Below the pieces are notes generated by a model. It searched no databases and was not told the DNA's origin. It worked only from the letters and a program-made list of their open reading frames with translations. From Streptomyces sp. SDr-06 (GTDB lineage: Bacteria; Actinomycetota; Actinomycetes; Streptomycetales; Streptomycetaceae), in NCBI RefSeq assembly GCF_003324565.1, contig NZ_QOLA01000006.1:248001-312000 (forward strand): a stretch of 64,000 nucleotides of DNA, given 5' to 3'. The position numbers and the translations under genes are program-made. Positions within the stretch are counted from its first letter, which is position 1, and each line of letters starts with the position of its first letter. Shown in pieces: positions 50,465-60,215 of the stretch.

Positions 50465-51997
50465 TCAGTACTGGCGCAAGGACGGCCAGAGGCGGGACCA
50501 CGGCTGGTGGGGGCCTTCGCACAGGGCGATCTCCGCGTGCTGCTCCTGATTGCCGATGCCGTATCCGTTGTCGATCAGGCCAACGGTGCGGCAGTCGGCG
50601 AAGGGTTGTCGCAGACGGTGCCGGCCGTCGGCCTGCTCGACCAGCAGGACGGGACCGTCGTCGCCATCCGGGGGCGGCCCCCAGTCGTACAGGCTCATGT
50701 GACCGGAGTACGCGATGGGAAGCCCATGGGCGGGCCCGTAGCGGGCGAGTGCGCCTGCCTCGCCGTAGTTCGAGGTGAGCAGGACGGCATGGGTGCGCTG
50801 TGCCGGGGGGATCGCGGTCCAGGCGGCGGCCACGGTACGGGTGAAGCGGGGCCAGCCGACCTGTTCGCCCTGGTCGATGTCGATGGCGTTGGTCACGGCG
50901 ACCGCGGACACCGGCAGCACCGGCAGGGCGGCCAGGGCGCTGGTGGCTGCCGCCAGGAGCAGGAAGGGGGTGAGCGTCCGCCAGGACCGGCGGGCACGCC
51001 GTACGACGGGTTCGCATCCAGCCGCCGTCACGGCGAGCAGCAAGGGAAGCGGGTAGTACGGCTTGCCGCCGCCCGCCAGCACCAGGACGCAGAGCAGGGG
51101 GTAGGCGAGCGCCAGCGGGCGGGCCCAGCGCAGTTCTTCGTCGCGCAGCAGCCGTCGCAGTCCCACGATCGCGACCGGCACCAGGATCGGGGAGAACTGG
51201 AGCAGGTGGAGCGGCAGGAAGAGCAGTCGTCCCGACACCCCGTTGACGTGGCTGAGAACCCGGGCCACCTTCACCTCGGGCCAGCCGTTCGCGGCCTGCC
51301 ACCAGAGCGTGGGTGCGCTGACGAGGAGCGCGAGGAGCAGCGCGAGCAGCGGTCCGAGCAGCCTCCGCGCGCTTTCCTGCCGGGGACGCCGCGCGAGGTC
51401 GCGCCAGGGGCGGCCCGCCAGCGCCTCCAGGCCGAACGCGAGGAACAGGGCGAGGAGCAGGGACACGACGAGCTGCTTGTTCAGCAGAGTCACCCCGACC
51501 AGCACACCCAGCACCGGCCACCAGCGGCCGTCTCGGGTGCGCAGCAGCCGGAGCGTCACGAGCAGGACCGCCAGCTGCGCGGTCAGATCGAAGGTGCTGG
51601 TGGACAGCAGGTGGCCGATGGCCAGCACGTAACCCGAGCACGCGCAGCACGCCGCCGCGAGGATCTGGCCGCCCCGCCCGGCTCCCAACTCCCGCGCCAG
51701 CAGCGCGGTCAGCACCACCGTCCAGGCGGCCAGCAGCGCGGGTATGACGCGCAGCCCCGTCGGGCTCACACCGAAGACCGCGGTACCGGCCCGGGCGAGC
51801 AGCGGGGTCAGCGGCGGTTGATCCACATAGCCCCGGGCCGGGTGCCGGCCCGCGAGCAGGAAATAGAGTTCGTCGCGGTGAAAGCCGTACCGCGCGGACA
51901 ACGCGATCAGCACCACAGCGAGACCGCCCGCCACCGCCGCGACCGGTCGCCCCGCGAACGGCCTCGGCCCAAGCCGCCCGTCCCCCCGAATGTCCAC
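50465..51997 (-). CDS. Membrane glycosyltransferase, GT39/ArnT-like
   Basis: 510 residues from GTG 51997 (weak ribosome site). About 11 hydrophobic segments. The first extracytoplasmic loop has FHRDELYF (Arg41, Asp42, Glu43), the catalytic acidic pair of the PMT_2/ArnT superfamily, and HPARGYVDQPPLTP follows as in these enzymes. They transfer a sugar from a polyprenyl-phosphate donor to an acceptor outside the membrane. The C-terminal about 130 residues are soluble. It has no obvious partner gene; the substrate-binding-protein gene upstream is in the same direction. Confidence 0.85.
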   Translation of the reverse strand: MDIRGDGRLGPRPFAGRPVAAVAGGLAVVLIALSARYGFHRDELYFLLAGRHPARGYVDQPPLTPLLARAGTAVFGVSPTGLRVIPALLAAWTVVLTALLARELGAGRGGQILAAACCACSGYVLAIGHLLSTSTFDLTAQLAVLLVTLRLLRTRDGRWWPVLGVLVGVTLLNKQLVVSLLLALFLAFGLEALAGRPWRDLARRPRQESARRLLGPLLALLLALLVSAPTLWWQAANGWPEVKVARVLSHVNGVSGRLLFLPLHLLQFSPILVPVAIVGLRRLLRDEELRWARPLALAYPLLCVLVLAGGGKPYYPLPLLLAVTAAGCEPVVRRARRSWRTLTPFLLLAAATSALAALPVLPVSAVAVTNAIDIDQGEQVGWPRFTRTVAAAWTAIPPAQRTHAVLLTSNYGEAGALARYGPAHGLPIAYSGHMSLYDWGPPPDGDDGPVLLVEQADGRHRLRQPFADCRTVGLIDNGYGIGNQEQHAEIALCEGPHQPWSRLWPSLRQY

Positions 51998-52125
51998 CGC
52001 GGCAGTCTGGCAGCGACACCCGGCGCGGCATAGGCGGCTGCCGTGAAGCGCCGACGCCGCGTCCGATCGGCGCGGGCTGGCTCAAGTGCGCCACGGAATC
52101 AGCGCCGTTGGGCCGCGCCCGCTCC

Positions 52126-53238
52126 TCAGCCCGTGTGAAGGATGCGCAACCGGTCGGGGTCCGCCGGGTCTCGCTCGACCACCTGGACCGCCGGCCAGGC
52201 CCATTGCCACACGCTGATGTCCGGCGTGCGGGAGAACCGGATCTGCCCGCGGGTGCCCTCGACCGCGATGCTCGGCCAGGATTCGGCGATGCGCACGCGG
52301 TCGCCACCCTGCGTACGGAGCGCATCGGCGAGGACGGTGATCGTGTCGTAGCCCTCGAAGGCCACGAAGGACGGCTCTTGGCCCAGTCGCTCGCCGAGGG
52401 CCTTCTCGACCCGCGCACCGAGCGGGGTGAGCCGTTCGGGACGGTAGCGCAGGAACGGGACCGCGGTGCCGTCCTCGCCCAACAGCCCTGCCCACGCGGC
52501 GAACTCCGGCTGACCTGCCGGAGCGCCGACCCTGAGGTCCGCGAGGCGCCGGTCGGCGCGGACGGACTTGACGATCGACACCGCCGGCTCCGGGAAGCCG
52601 ACCAGCAGAAGAAGGGCCGTCGCACCACGGTCGGCGAGTGCGTCGCACAGGGCGGCGGGAGTGAGCCCGCGCGCGTCGAGTTCGAGGACGCAGGCGCCGC
52701 GTGGGGCGAGGTGGTCCCGCAGAATCCGGGTTCCGGCCGCCCAGTAGACACTCGGCTCGGCCGCGACCGCGATGCGGCGGTGGCCCTCGCCGAGCAGGAA
52801 GTCCGCATAGATCTCCCAGCCGTGGGACTGCGCCGGGGGCAGCCGCGCGACCCACCGCGTCGGCCGGTCGGTGAGCGCGTCGAGCACCGCTGACGAGCAG
52901 AGGAACGGCAGACCCAGGGCATCGGCCCGGGATGCGGCGGCGCGCGCGACGACGCTGTGATACTCCCCCGCCACGGCAGTCACGCCCAGGCCGGCCAGTT
53001 CGTCCACGGCTGCCGCGGCCCGCCGTGGATCGGCCGCGGTGTCTCGCACCACCAGCTCAAGGGGACTTCCGCCGATCCCGCCGGCGTCGTTGACGTCGCG
53101 CGCGGCCAGCTCGAGTCCGGCCAGCAGGTGCCGGCCCGCCTCGACCCAGCCGGGCGGGCTCAGCGGGACGAGGGCGCCGATCCGGACGGATCGCCCGTCA
53201 ACCGGTGCCGCTCCAGGCGGCGATGGTGGCGTGTTCAT
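52126..53238 (-). CDS. Leu/Ile/Val-type periplasmic-binding fold protein without signal peptide
   Basis: 370 residues from ATG 53238 (GGGAG about 10 nt upstream). VRIGALVPLSPPGWVEAGRHLLAGLELAARDVNDAGGIGG is the start of a LivJ/Peripla_BP_6 fold; AVAGEYHSVVARAAA and AFEGYDTITVLADAL also match. The N-terminus (NTPPSPPGAAPVDG) has no hydrophobic stretch or lipobox, so it looks cytosolic. Comparable actinomycete proteins are fused to or partnered with LuxR-type or kinase domains. Here it stands alone, with no permease or ATPase gene adjacent. Confidence 0.82.
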   Translation of the reverse strand: MNTPPSPPGAAPVDGRSVRIGALVPLSPPGWVEAGRHLLAGLELAARDVNDAGGIGGSPLELVVRDTAADPRRAAAAVDELAGLGVTAVAGEYHSVVARAAASRADALGLPFLCSSAVLDALTDRPTRWVARLPPAQSHGWEIYADFLLGEGHRRIAVAAEPSVYWAAGTRILRDHLAPRGACVLELDARGLTPAALCDALADRGATALLLLVGFPEPAVSIVKSVRADRRLADLRVGAPAGQPEFAAWAGLLGEDGTAVPFLRYRPERLTPLGARVEKALGERLGQEPSFVAFEGYDTITVLADALRTQGGDRVRIAESWPSIAVEGTRGQIRFSRTPDISVWQWAWPAVQVVERDPADPDRLRILHTG

Positions 53239-53692
53239 GCTTCGGCATCTCCCGTACGACGATTCGTTCGCGGCCTGCGCGGTCCACCACGCGAGCGTCC
53301 CGGTGGGCCGACGAAGGGCGTCGGGGTGAGGAACGGGGTTCCTCACCCCGACAAGTCAAGATCATCCGGCGGGCAGCCTACCCACGCCCGGGATCACGAT
53401 CCAGGGCCCGGGTCCCCGCCCGGGGCCTTCTCCCTGATCGGGGTGCGTACGGGGCCGGGCGCTGGGACGCCCGCTCGGCGGGCCCGGCCAAGCTCCCGCG
53501 GAATAGGGAAACCCCTCTCACTCCGGCCAGTGCCTGTCTGCCGTCGCCGTGGTCGCGGACACTCGTGCGTCGGTGCGGCTCCTGCCAAGAGCGGCGTCGT
53601 CAGCACAGCCCCAGGCGTCCGCTGCCTCCCCGACTTCCCCGCGCGGCAGCGGCGGACGCCACCTGCCCGAAGCGAAAGGAACCCCCACTCCT
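53239..53692. other. Divergent intergenic region with long palindrome
   Basis: 454 nt between the binding-protein gene and the M4 protease gene, holding both promoters. It includes the 33-nt palindrome at 53320-53352. No additional gene seen. Confidence 0.5.
53320..53352. repeat. 33-nt near-perfect palindrome
   Basis: GTCGGGGTGAGGAAC (53320-53334), GGG loop, GTTCCTCACCCCGAC (53338-53352): a 15-bp perfect stem between two divergent genes, where no terminator is needed. Confidence 0.8.
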
Positions 53693-55864
53693 ATGGAGAT
53701 ACGAAGAGCCGCGAGACTCCTGACGGTCACGCTGGCCTGTGTGTCCATGTCCGCCATCGCCCTGCCCGCCGCCCTGGCGGCTCCGGCTCCGCACCCGCAT
53801 CCCACCCCCGCGGGTCCGGGCGCCTTCGCCGCCGCTCCCTACACCGCCGATCCGACACCGGCCGTGCGCAGCCGCGTCGTGGACGCCGCGCAGAAGGCGC
53901 TGGCGGCTCATTCCTCGGCGGCCCACCGCACCGACCAGGACGCCTTCGCGGTCCGGAACCTGGTGGTCGACCGGGACGGCTCCGCCTCCGTCCGCTTCGA
54001 CCGCACGTACAAGGGACTGCCGACCTACGGCGGCGACGTCATCGTGCGTCTGAAGCAGGACGGCACCTACCAGTCGCTGGCCACCGGAGCGCAGACGTCC
54101 GCAGCGGTCTCCACGACGCCCCAACTGGCCGCCTCCAGCGCGGCGAAGGTGTCGACAGCGGCGTTCAAGGGCCACGTCGACTCGGTCTCCGCCGGCCACC
54201 TGGCGGTGCGGATGGAGGGCACCGCGGCCACCCTGGTCTGGGAGACCGTCGTCAGCGGAACCCGCCCCGACCTGACCCCCAGCCGCCTGCACGTCCTGGT
54301 GGACGCCCGTACCGGCAAGGTCGTACGGACCAATGACGAGGTGAGCACGTTCGCGGCCGAGGGGGCCGCGCACGCCACCGCCTCGAAGGTCGGTGCGGCG
54401 GCGCGGCCCGCCGCACCGACCGTCGCCGGCACGGGGCAGACCATCTACAGCGGCAGGGTCTCCCTCGACGTCACCCAGAGCGGCGGCGGCTACTCGATGC
54501 AGGACCCGTCTCACGGCAACGGCTACACGACCGACCTCAACCACGCCACCGGCGGCACGGGTTCGGTCTTCACCAGCTCCAGCGGCACCTTCGGCAACGG
54601 TTCCACCAGCGATCCCGCGTCGGCCGGTGCCGACGCCCACTACGGCGCGGCGGAGACGTACGACTACTACAAGAACGTGCAGGGCCGCAACGGGATCTTC
54701 GGCGACGGCCGAGGCGTGCCGTCGCGCACCCACTACGGCAACGCGTACGTGAACGCTTTCTGGGACGGCACCCAGATGACCTACGGCGACGGCCAGAACA
54801 ATGCCCGCCCGCTGGTCGAACTCGACGTCGCGGGTCACGAGATGAGCCACGGCGTGAGCGGCGCCCTCACGGGCTGGGACGAGACCGGCGAGACCGGGGG
54901 CATGAACGAGGGCACCAGCGACATCTTCGGCACCATGGTCGAGTTCTACGCCAACAACCCGGTCGATACCCCCGACTACACCATGGGCGAACTCATCAAC
55001 ATCAACGGCGACGGCCGACCGCTGCGCTACATGTACAACCCCTCCCTCGACGGCCATTCGCCCAACTGCTGGGACAGCGGCAACGGCAACCTGGACCCGC
55101 ACTACTCGATGGGCCCGCTGAACCACTGGTTCTTCCTGGCCGCCGTCGGCAGCGGCGACCACGGCTACGGCAACAGCCCCACGTGTGACAACTCGACGGT
55201 CACCGGCATCGGCAACGACAAGGCCGCCAAGATCTGGTACAAGGCGCTCGCCTCGTACGCCAACAGCAGCGAGAACTACCACCAGGCGCGCACCGACTCA
55301 CTGAAGGCCGCCGCCGACCTCTACGGCACGCACTGCACGGAGTACAACACCATCAACGCCGCCTGGGCGGCGGTCAGCGTCACCGGCGCCGACCCCGTAC
55401 CCGGCAGTTGCAACGGGCAGCCGGGCTCCCCCTCGGTCACCAACCCGGGCAACCAGAACGGCACCGTCGGCACCGCGGTCTCCCTGCAGATCCAGGCCAG
55501 CGACCCCGGCGGCAAGACGCTCACCTACAGCGCGACCGGGCTGCCCGCGGGGCTGACCATCAACTCCTCCACCGGCCTCGTCACTGGCACCCCCACCACC
55601 GCCGGGACCTCGTCGGTGACCGTGACCGCGAAGAACCCGGACAACGCCACCGGCACGGCCTCCTTCACGTGGACCATCACGGGCGGTGGCAACCCGCCGG
55701 GAGGCTGCGGCAACCTCCCGGCGTGGAGCGCCTCCACCAGCTATGTGCCGGGTGACCAAGTCGCGTACAAGGGCCACATGTGGGCCTCGCAGTGGTACTC
55801 GACCGGCGCCGAGCCCGGAGCGCCCGGCTCCTGGGCCGTCTGGAAGGACGGCGGCGCCTGCTGA
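53693..55864 (+). CDS. Secreted M4 (thermolysin-like) metallopeptidase with chitin-binding module
   Basis: 723 residues from ATG 53693 (AAAGGA site upstream). Signal peptide MEIRRAARLL to about residue 29, then FTP/PepSY propeptide (VRNLVVDRDG, TYKGLPTYGGDV), then the M4 catalytic domain: VAGHEMSHG with His382, Glu383, His386 and the third zinc ligand Glu406 in GGMNEGTSDIFG, exactly as in thermolysin. The C-terminus adds a putative Ig-like He_PIG domain (PGNQNGTVG, GLPAGL, GTPTTAG) and a CBM5/12 chitin-binding module (WSASTSYVPGDQVAYKG, Trp-rich). It likely digests protein in chitinous biomass outside the cell. Confidence 0.94.
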   Translation: MEIRRAARLLTVTLACVSMSAIALPAALAAPAPHPHPTPAGPGAFAAAPYTADPTPAVRSRVVDAAQKALAAHSSAAHRTDQDAFAVRNLVVDRDGSASVRFDRTYKGLPTYGGDVIVRLKQDGTYQSLATGAQTSAAVSTTPQLAASSAAKVSTAAFKGHVDSVSAGHLAVRMEGTAATLVWETVVSGTRPDLTPSRLHVLVDARTGKVVRTNDEVSTFAAEGAAHATASKVGAAARPAAPTVAGTGQTIYSGRVSLDVTQSGGGYSMQDPSHGNGYTTDLNHATGGTGSVFTSSSGTFGNGSTSDPASAGADAHYGAAETYDYYKNVQGRNGIFGDGRGVPSRTHYGNAYVNAFWDGTQMTYGDGQNNARPLVELDVAGHEMSHGVSGALTGWDETGETGGMNEGTSDIFGTMVEFYANNPVDTPDYTMGELININGDGRPLRYMYNPSLDGHSPNCWDSGNGNLDPHYSMGPLNHWFFLAAVGSGDHGYGNSPTCDNSTVTGIGNDKAAKIWYKALASYANSSENYHQARTDSLKAAADLYGTHCTEYNTINAAWAAVSVTGADPVPGSCNGQPGSPSVTNPGNQNGTVGTAVSLQIQASDPGGKTLTYSATGLPAGLTINSSTGLVTGTPTTAGTSSVTVTAKNPDNATGTASFTWTITGGGNPPGGCGNLPAWSASTSYVPGDQVAYKGHMWASQWYSTGAEPGAPGSWAVWKDGGAC

Positions 55865-55900
55865 TCCGCCCCGGCTCCAGCCAGCAACTGCCTTGCGTGG

Positions 55901-55932
55901 ACGGGCCGTTGGTCATCCGACCGGCGGCCCGT
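55901..55932 (+). terminator. Hairpin after the M4 protease gene
   Basis: ACGGGCCGTTGGTC (55901-55914) pairs with GACCGGCGGCCCGT (55919-55932) over 14 positions with two G-U wobbles, 4-nt loop, 37 nt after the stop. Confidence 0.7.
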
Positions 55933-56085
55933 TCCGCATGCCCCAAGACTCGGCCGCTCGCCCTTCGATTGGTCTTGACCTTTCACCGAGGGCGGTCCTA
56001 CATTCGGCGCGGCACAACGAAATGAACGACAGGCGCGTGTCCACTGCCTGACGCATGAACAAGGCTGTGTCCGAAGGGGCTTGCG

Positions 56086-58974
56086 ATGACCGAGCCGACC
56101 ATCCTGGCGCCGGACGGACCGGCGAACGCCCTCCCGTCCACCGTCGAACGCGCCGCCTTCCGCGACACCGTAGCCACCCATCTCCACCGCGGCGGCGGTG
56201 TCGTGCTCATCGGGCCGTCGGGCATCGGCAGAACCACGGTGGCCTGCCAGTTGGTGGCGGACATGCGCGCCCGCGGCCACCGGGTGCTGCGATGTTCGCC
56301 CTCCCCCGCCGAACGGAACAGCCCCTTCCTCGGACTCATCGACCTGCTGACCGGCGTCGTCGAGGACACCCTGGCCGCTCTGGCCACCCACGAAAGAGCC
56401 ACCCTCGAAAGGGCCCTGCTGCGCAGCACGCCCGCCGCGGAGACCGACGCGGGCACGATGACCGGGCGGGACGCACTCGTGCTGCGCATCGCCGTCCGCA
56501 AGGTCTTCGCACTGCTCGGCGAGGCCGGTCCCCTCCTGCTGGTCATCGATGACGCACCGTGGCTCGACCGGCCGACGGCAGAGCTCCTCACCTATCTCGC
56601 CCGCCGCGCCGACCCCGGCCTGGGAGTGCTCGCCACCGTGCGGACCGGGGCCACGGACGACACGGGCGACGAACACGGCCCCCGTCCCGACGACGGCGCC
56701 CTGGGCCTGTGCCCCCGGCCGGTCCGCCGGATCCCGGTCCCACCCCTGACCTCCCACGAAGTGGCCGAACTCCTCGAACAGCACGACCACCCCGCCTGGC
56801 CCCGCTCGCTCGTCGCGCGGCTGCACCAGGCCAGCGGCGGCAACCCCCGCACAGCGCTGGAGCTCAGCTCCGCGCTCGACGAACGCGTCCGGGTCGAGGG
56901 GGCGGACCTGCCCGACCCCTCCGAACCGCTTCCCGTACCAGGCTCCCTGCGCCGACCGATCCTCGACCGGATCGATGCCCTGCCGGCCGGCGCCCGGCAG
57001 ACCCTGGTCGTCGCGAGTGCGGCCGTGCGCCCCACGGTGGAGTTGCTGCGACGCGCGGGCCGCCGCCACGCCGCGGCCGATCTGGACACCTGCGTCAGGC
57101 AGGGCATCATCCGCGTCAGCGCGGCGTCGGACCACACGACCATCGGCTTCCTGGATCCCCTGACGCCGATGGTGCTCCAGGCCGGAACGTCCTGCGAACG
57201 TCTGCTGGACGCTCACCGCGCGCTGGCCGACGCCTGCGACGACGCGGTCGAGCGCGCCCACCACATCGCACGGCTCGCGGCGGGCCCCGATCCCCTCGTG
57301 GCGGCGCGGCTCGACGCCGCCGCTTCGGCGGCCCGCCGCCGGGGCGCCCCCAGGACCGCCGCGCGACTCGGCCGCCTGGCCGCCGAGTACACCCCGGCCG
57401 AGCAGGCACAGGTCGACATCGACCGCAGGCTCACCGCCGCCGAGGACGGCATCGAGGCCGGAGACCTCGGCTTCGCCCGGCAGCTCGCGCACGAGGTCCT
57501 GGGTGACGCCCGGCGTCCGGCGGAGCGCGTGCGCGCCTGGAACGTGGTCATCGACTCCTGTGGTCAGGCGATGGCCGAGATCGCGGACGTCTTCCCGGAA
57601 GCGGTACGCGACGCGGCAGGCGAGCCCGGACTCCTCGCCCAGCTCCACTACCGGATGAGCTGGCGGGAGTGGATGGTGGGCGGATCGGCGGCACGCGCGC
57701 ACGGCCATGCCGTCCGTGCCGCCGGGCTCGCGGCGGGGGCCGGCGACCGGCGGACCGAACTCATGGCGCTGACCCAACAGGCGGCCCTGGAGCTCTTCCT
57801 GGGGCTGCCCCAGGCGGAGGCGACACTGGCCGCCGCCCTGACGCCCCCGCACGACGTGCACGCCATGACGCACCACAACGGCCCCTTGTACCTCAAGCAC
57901 CGGTTTCACCTGGTGCGCGACGAACTGGACGCGGCCCGGGCCGAACTGCGCACCCTCGTCTACCGGCTGCGACAGCGCGGCTCGGCCGACAGCCTGAGCC
58001 AGTGCCTCATCGGCCTCGCGCAGGTCGAGATCCAGCGCGGCCGCTGCCGCCCGGCCCTGTCCATCGCCCGGCAGAGCCTGCGCATGACCGAAGAGGCAGG
58101 GCTGAGCCAGGGGCCCGCCTGGTACGCGGTCTCCCTCGCCGAGACGGCCGGCGGCACCCTCGGTCGGGCGCTCACCGCGGCGGAGGCGGCCAGACGCCAC
58201 AGCGAGGACGACGACGACCGGCTCTTCCTGCCCCGGGCTCTGCATGCCGAGGGAAGGATCCGGCTGTTCAGCGGCCAGAGCGAGCAGGCGGCCCAACTCC
58301 TCCGGCGTACCGGGGAGTTGGAGACAGCCCAGGGCCAGCGCGACCCCGCGACCCGGCGCTGGCACGCCGACCTCGCCGAGGCCCTGGCCGCCGCCGACGC
58401 CCCGGACGAGGCGGAAGCGGTCATCCGGCCCGCCCGCCGCCAGGCCGTGCGCCTCGGGCGACCCGGTGTCCTGGCCACGCTCGACCGGGCGGCGGCGGCC
58501 GTCGACGCGGCCCGCGGCGAACTCCCCAGGGCGGCGACGGGGCTGGAGAGCGCCGCAGCACGGCTTCAGGCAGCCGGGTATCCCCTGGAGGAGGCGCGGA
58601 CCCGGGTGGCCCTGGGCCGGGTGCGGCGCCTGCTCGGCGAAGAGGCTGCCGCACGTGCCGCCTTCGCCGGCGCGCTCCGGATCTTCACCAAGGCCGACGC
58701 CCGCCCCTGGGCCGCGATGACCCGTGCCGAACGCGACCGGGCGCCGGACAGTGCGGCCTGCCTGCCGGAAGGGGGCTGGTCGGCCCACCTCACGTCGACC
58801 GAGCGCAGCGTCGTCGCCCGCGTCGCGCAGGGCGCCACCAATCGCGAGATCGCGTCCGGTCTCGTGCTCAGCGTGAAGACCGTCGAAGCGGCCCTCACCC
58901 GCGCCTACCGCAAGCTGGGCGCCAAGTCACGGGTGGAGATCACGCGCATGGTGATGGCCCAGCCCACCGCGTAG
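56086..58974 (+). CDS. LuxR-family ATP-binding (LAL) transcriptional regulator
   Basis: 962 residues from ATG 56086 with AAGGGG six nt upstream. N-terminal AAA domain with Walker A LIGPSGIGRTTVA (near residues 41-53) and Walker B PLLLVIDDAPW, followed by a long TPR-like helical region and a C-terminal LuxR HTH: LTSTERSVVARVAQGATNREIASGL and SVKTVEAALTRAYRKLG. LAL (MalT-like) regulators are often pathway activators for secondary metabolites or sugar use, but there is no neighbouring cluster; the divergent or adjacent target is unclear. The Walker A has G-R-T-T in place of the usual G-K-T/S, which may weaken ATP binding. Confidence 0.9.
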   Translation: MTEPTILAPDGPANALPSTVERAAFRDTVATHLHRGGGVVLIGPSGIGRTTVACQLVADMRARGHRVLRCSPSPAERNSPFLGLIDLLTGVVEDTLAALATHERATLERALLRSTPAAETDAGTMTGRDALVLRIAVRKVFALLGEAGPLLLVIDDAPWLDRPTAELLTYLARRADPGLGVLATVRTGATDDTGDEHGPRPDDGALGLCPRPVRRIPVPPLTSHEVAELLEQHDHPAWPRSLVARLHQASGGNPRTALELSSALDERVRVEGADLPDPSEPLPVPGSLRRPILDRIDALPAGARQTLVVASAAVRPTVELLRRAGRRHAAADLDTCVRQGIIRVSAASDHTTIGFLDPLTPMVLQAGTSCERLLDAHRALADACDDAVERAHHIARLAAGPDPLVAARLDAAASAARRRGAPRTAARLGRLAAEYTPAEQAQVDIDRRLTAAEDGIEAGDLGFARQLAHEVLGDARRPAERVRAWNVVIDSCGQAMAEIADVFPEAVRDAAGEPGLLAQLHYRMSWREWMVGGSAARAHGHAVRAAGLAAGAGDRRTELMALTQQAALELFLGLPQAEATLAAALTPPHDVHAMTHHNGPLYLKHRFHLVRDELDAARAELRTLVYRLRQRGSADSLSQCLIGLAQVEIQRGRCRPALSIARQSLRMTEEAGLSQGPAWYAVSLAETAGGTLGRALTAAEAARRHSEDDDDRLFLPRALHAEGRIRLFSGQSEQAAQLLRRTGELETAQGQRDPATRRWHADLAEALAAADAPDEAEAVIRPARRQAVRLGRPGVLATLDRAAAAVDAARGELPRAATGLESAAARLQAAGYPLEEARTRVALGRVRRLLGEEAAARAAFAGALRIFTKADARPWAAMTRAERDRAPDSAACLPEGGWSAHLTSTERSVVARVAQGATNREIASGLVLSVKTVEAALTRAYRKLGAKSRVEITRMVMAQPTA

Positions 58975-59260
58975 CCGTCGCCGCTGCGCCGTCACCTGCG
59001 CGGACGTCCGGCTGTCCCCCCATCCGCCCGCCCTGACCAGGCCTGCGGGCCCCCTCCTGGACCCGATCGTGTGAAACGTGTGAAGGGAGGACATGGCCCC
59101 CGTTTGCGCGGTGGGAACGGGGGCAGGCGCCCCTCGTGCTTCGGACCGGAGGCACGCCCGTGGGACCACTGTGTCCTGGGCGCGCCAACTCCGGTGGTGC
59201 CCTTCACGCATGAGGTTTCGCGGCTGTCACCCAGCTGACCGACGTGCAGGAGCCCCTCCG
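58975..59260. other. Upstream region of the second sigma factor
   Basis: 286 nt. A tandem repeat CGTGTGAA at 59068-59075 and 59077-59084 is followed by GGGAGG and an ATG (59093) two nt later; that in-frame extension is not sigma-like and I do not accept it as the start. Confidence 0.4.
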
Positions 59261-60067
59261 ATGCCCACCACCGTTCTCTCGCGGCACCGCGACCACGACG
59301 ACGCACCCGACACCCAGGCCGCGTTCACCCGCCTCAACTCCCTCGCGGACGGACCCGAGCACGACGCCCTGCGCGACGACCTCGTCACCCAGTGGCTGCC
59401 CATGTCGGAACGGCTGGCGGGCAAGTACCGCAACCGGGGGGCCGACATCGAGGACCTCCGCCAGGTCGCCGCCATGGGCCTGATCAAGGCGGTCGACCGC
59501 TACGAGGCGGCCCGCGGGGCCTTCGAGGCCTATGCCATTCCCACCATCAACGGTGAGATCAAGCGGCACTTCAGGGACGCCCTGTGGTCCGTGCACGTCC
59601 CGCGCCGGGTCCAGGAGCTGCGCAACAAGGTCCGCGTGGCGCACAGCGAGCTGAAGGCCGCCCAGCCGGGCGAGCCGACGATCGCCGAGCTCGCCGCCCA
59701 CACCGGACTGGAGGAGGGCGAGGTCCGCGACGGCCTCGAAGCCTTCCAGTCCTTCAGGAGCCTCTCCCTGGAAGCCGAATCCGGCGCCGGCGGCACCAGT
59801 GACGGAGAGGGGCCGTCCCTGTCCGACACGCTCGGGACCACCGAGCCCGGCTTCGACCACGTCATCGACCGCGAGGCTGTCCGGCCCGCTCTCCAGGCGC
59901 TGCCCGAGCGCGAGTCGAAGATCCTCTACATGCGGTTCTTCCAGGACATGACCCAGCACCAGATCGCCGACGAACTCGGCATCTCCCAGATGCACGTCTC
60001 GCGCCTCATCGCCCGCACCTGCACCCGGGTACGGAACCAGGCCCTCGCCGAACACGAAGCCGCCTGA
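59261..60067 (+). CDS. RNA polymerase sigma factor, SigB/SigF family
   Basis: 268 residues from ATG 59261 with AGGAG eight nt upstream. Region 2: RNRGADIEDLRQVAAMGLIKAVDRYE and YAIPTINGEIKRHFRD, VHVPRRVQELR, region 3 with TIAELAAHTGLEEGEV, region 4 MTQHQIADELGISQMHVSRLIAR. Group 3 stress sigma family like the first one at 33051, though it diverges in region 1. It is next to a DUF6381 protein and near Ku, FUSC and SDR genes, consistent with a stress regulon. No anti-sigma gene is adjacent. Confidence 0.92.
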   Translation: MPTTVLSRHRDHDDAPDTQAAFTRLNSLADGPEHDALRDDLVTQWLPMSERLAGKYRNRGADIEDLRQVAAMGLIKAVDRYEAARGAFEAYAIPTINGEIKRHFRDALWSVHVPRRVQELRNKVRVAHSELKAAQPGEPTIAELAAHTGLEEGEVRDGLEAFQSFRSLSLEAESGAGGTSDGEGPSLSDTLGTTEPGFDHVIDREAVRPALQALPERESKILYMRFFQDMTQHQIADELGISQMHVSRLIARTCTRVRNQALAEHEAA

Positions 60068-60215
60068 CCGCAGCTCGTCCGCACGGCTCGGCCGGGCCCT
60101 GCTCGCACGCCGAGGGCACGGTCGGCGCCCGCCGTCACGGGTGCGGAGGAACCGCGGCGACCGCGCGCAGAGTGCACCCGCACCCCGGCCTCTCGAACCA
60201 CCTAGGAGAATCACC

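Noticed and set aside
59093..59260. N-terminal extension of the sigma factor starting at ATG 59093 behind GGGAGG
   Set aside because: The spacing is only 2 nt, the added 56 residues are not sigma-like, and ATG 59261 has a well-placed AGGAG.
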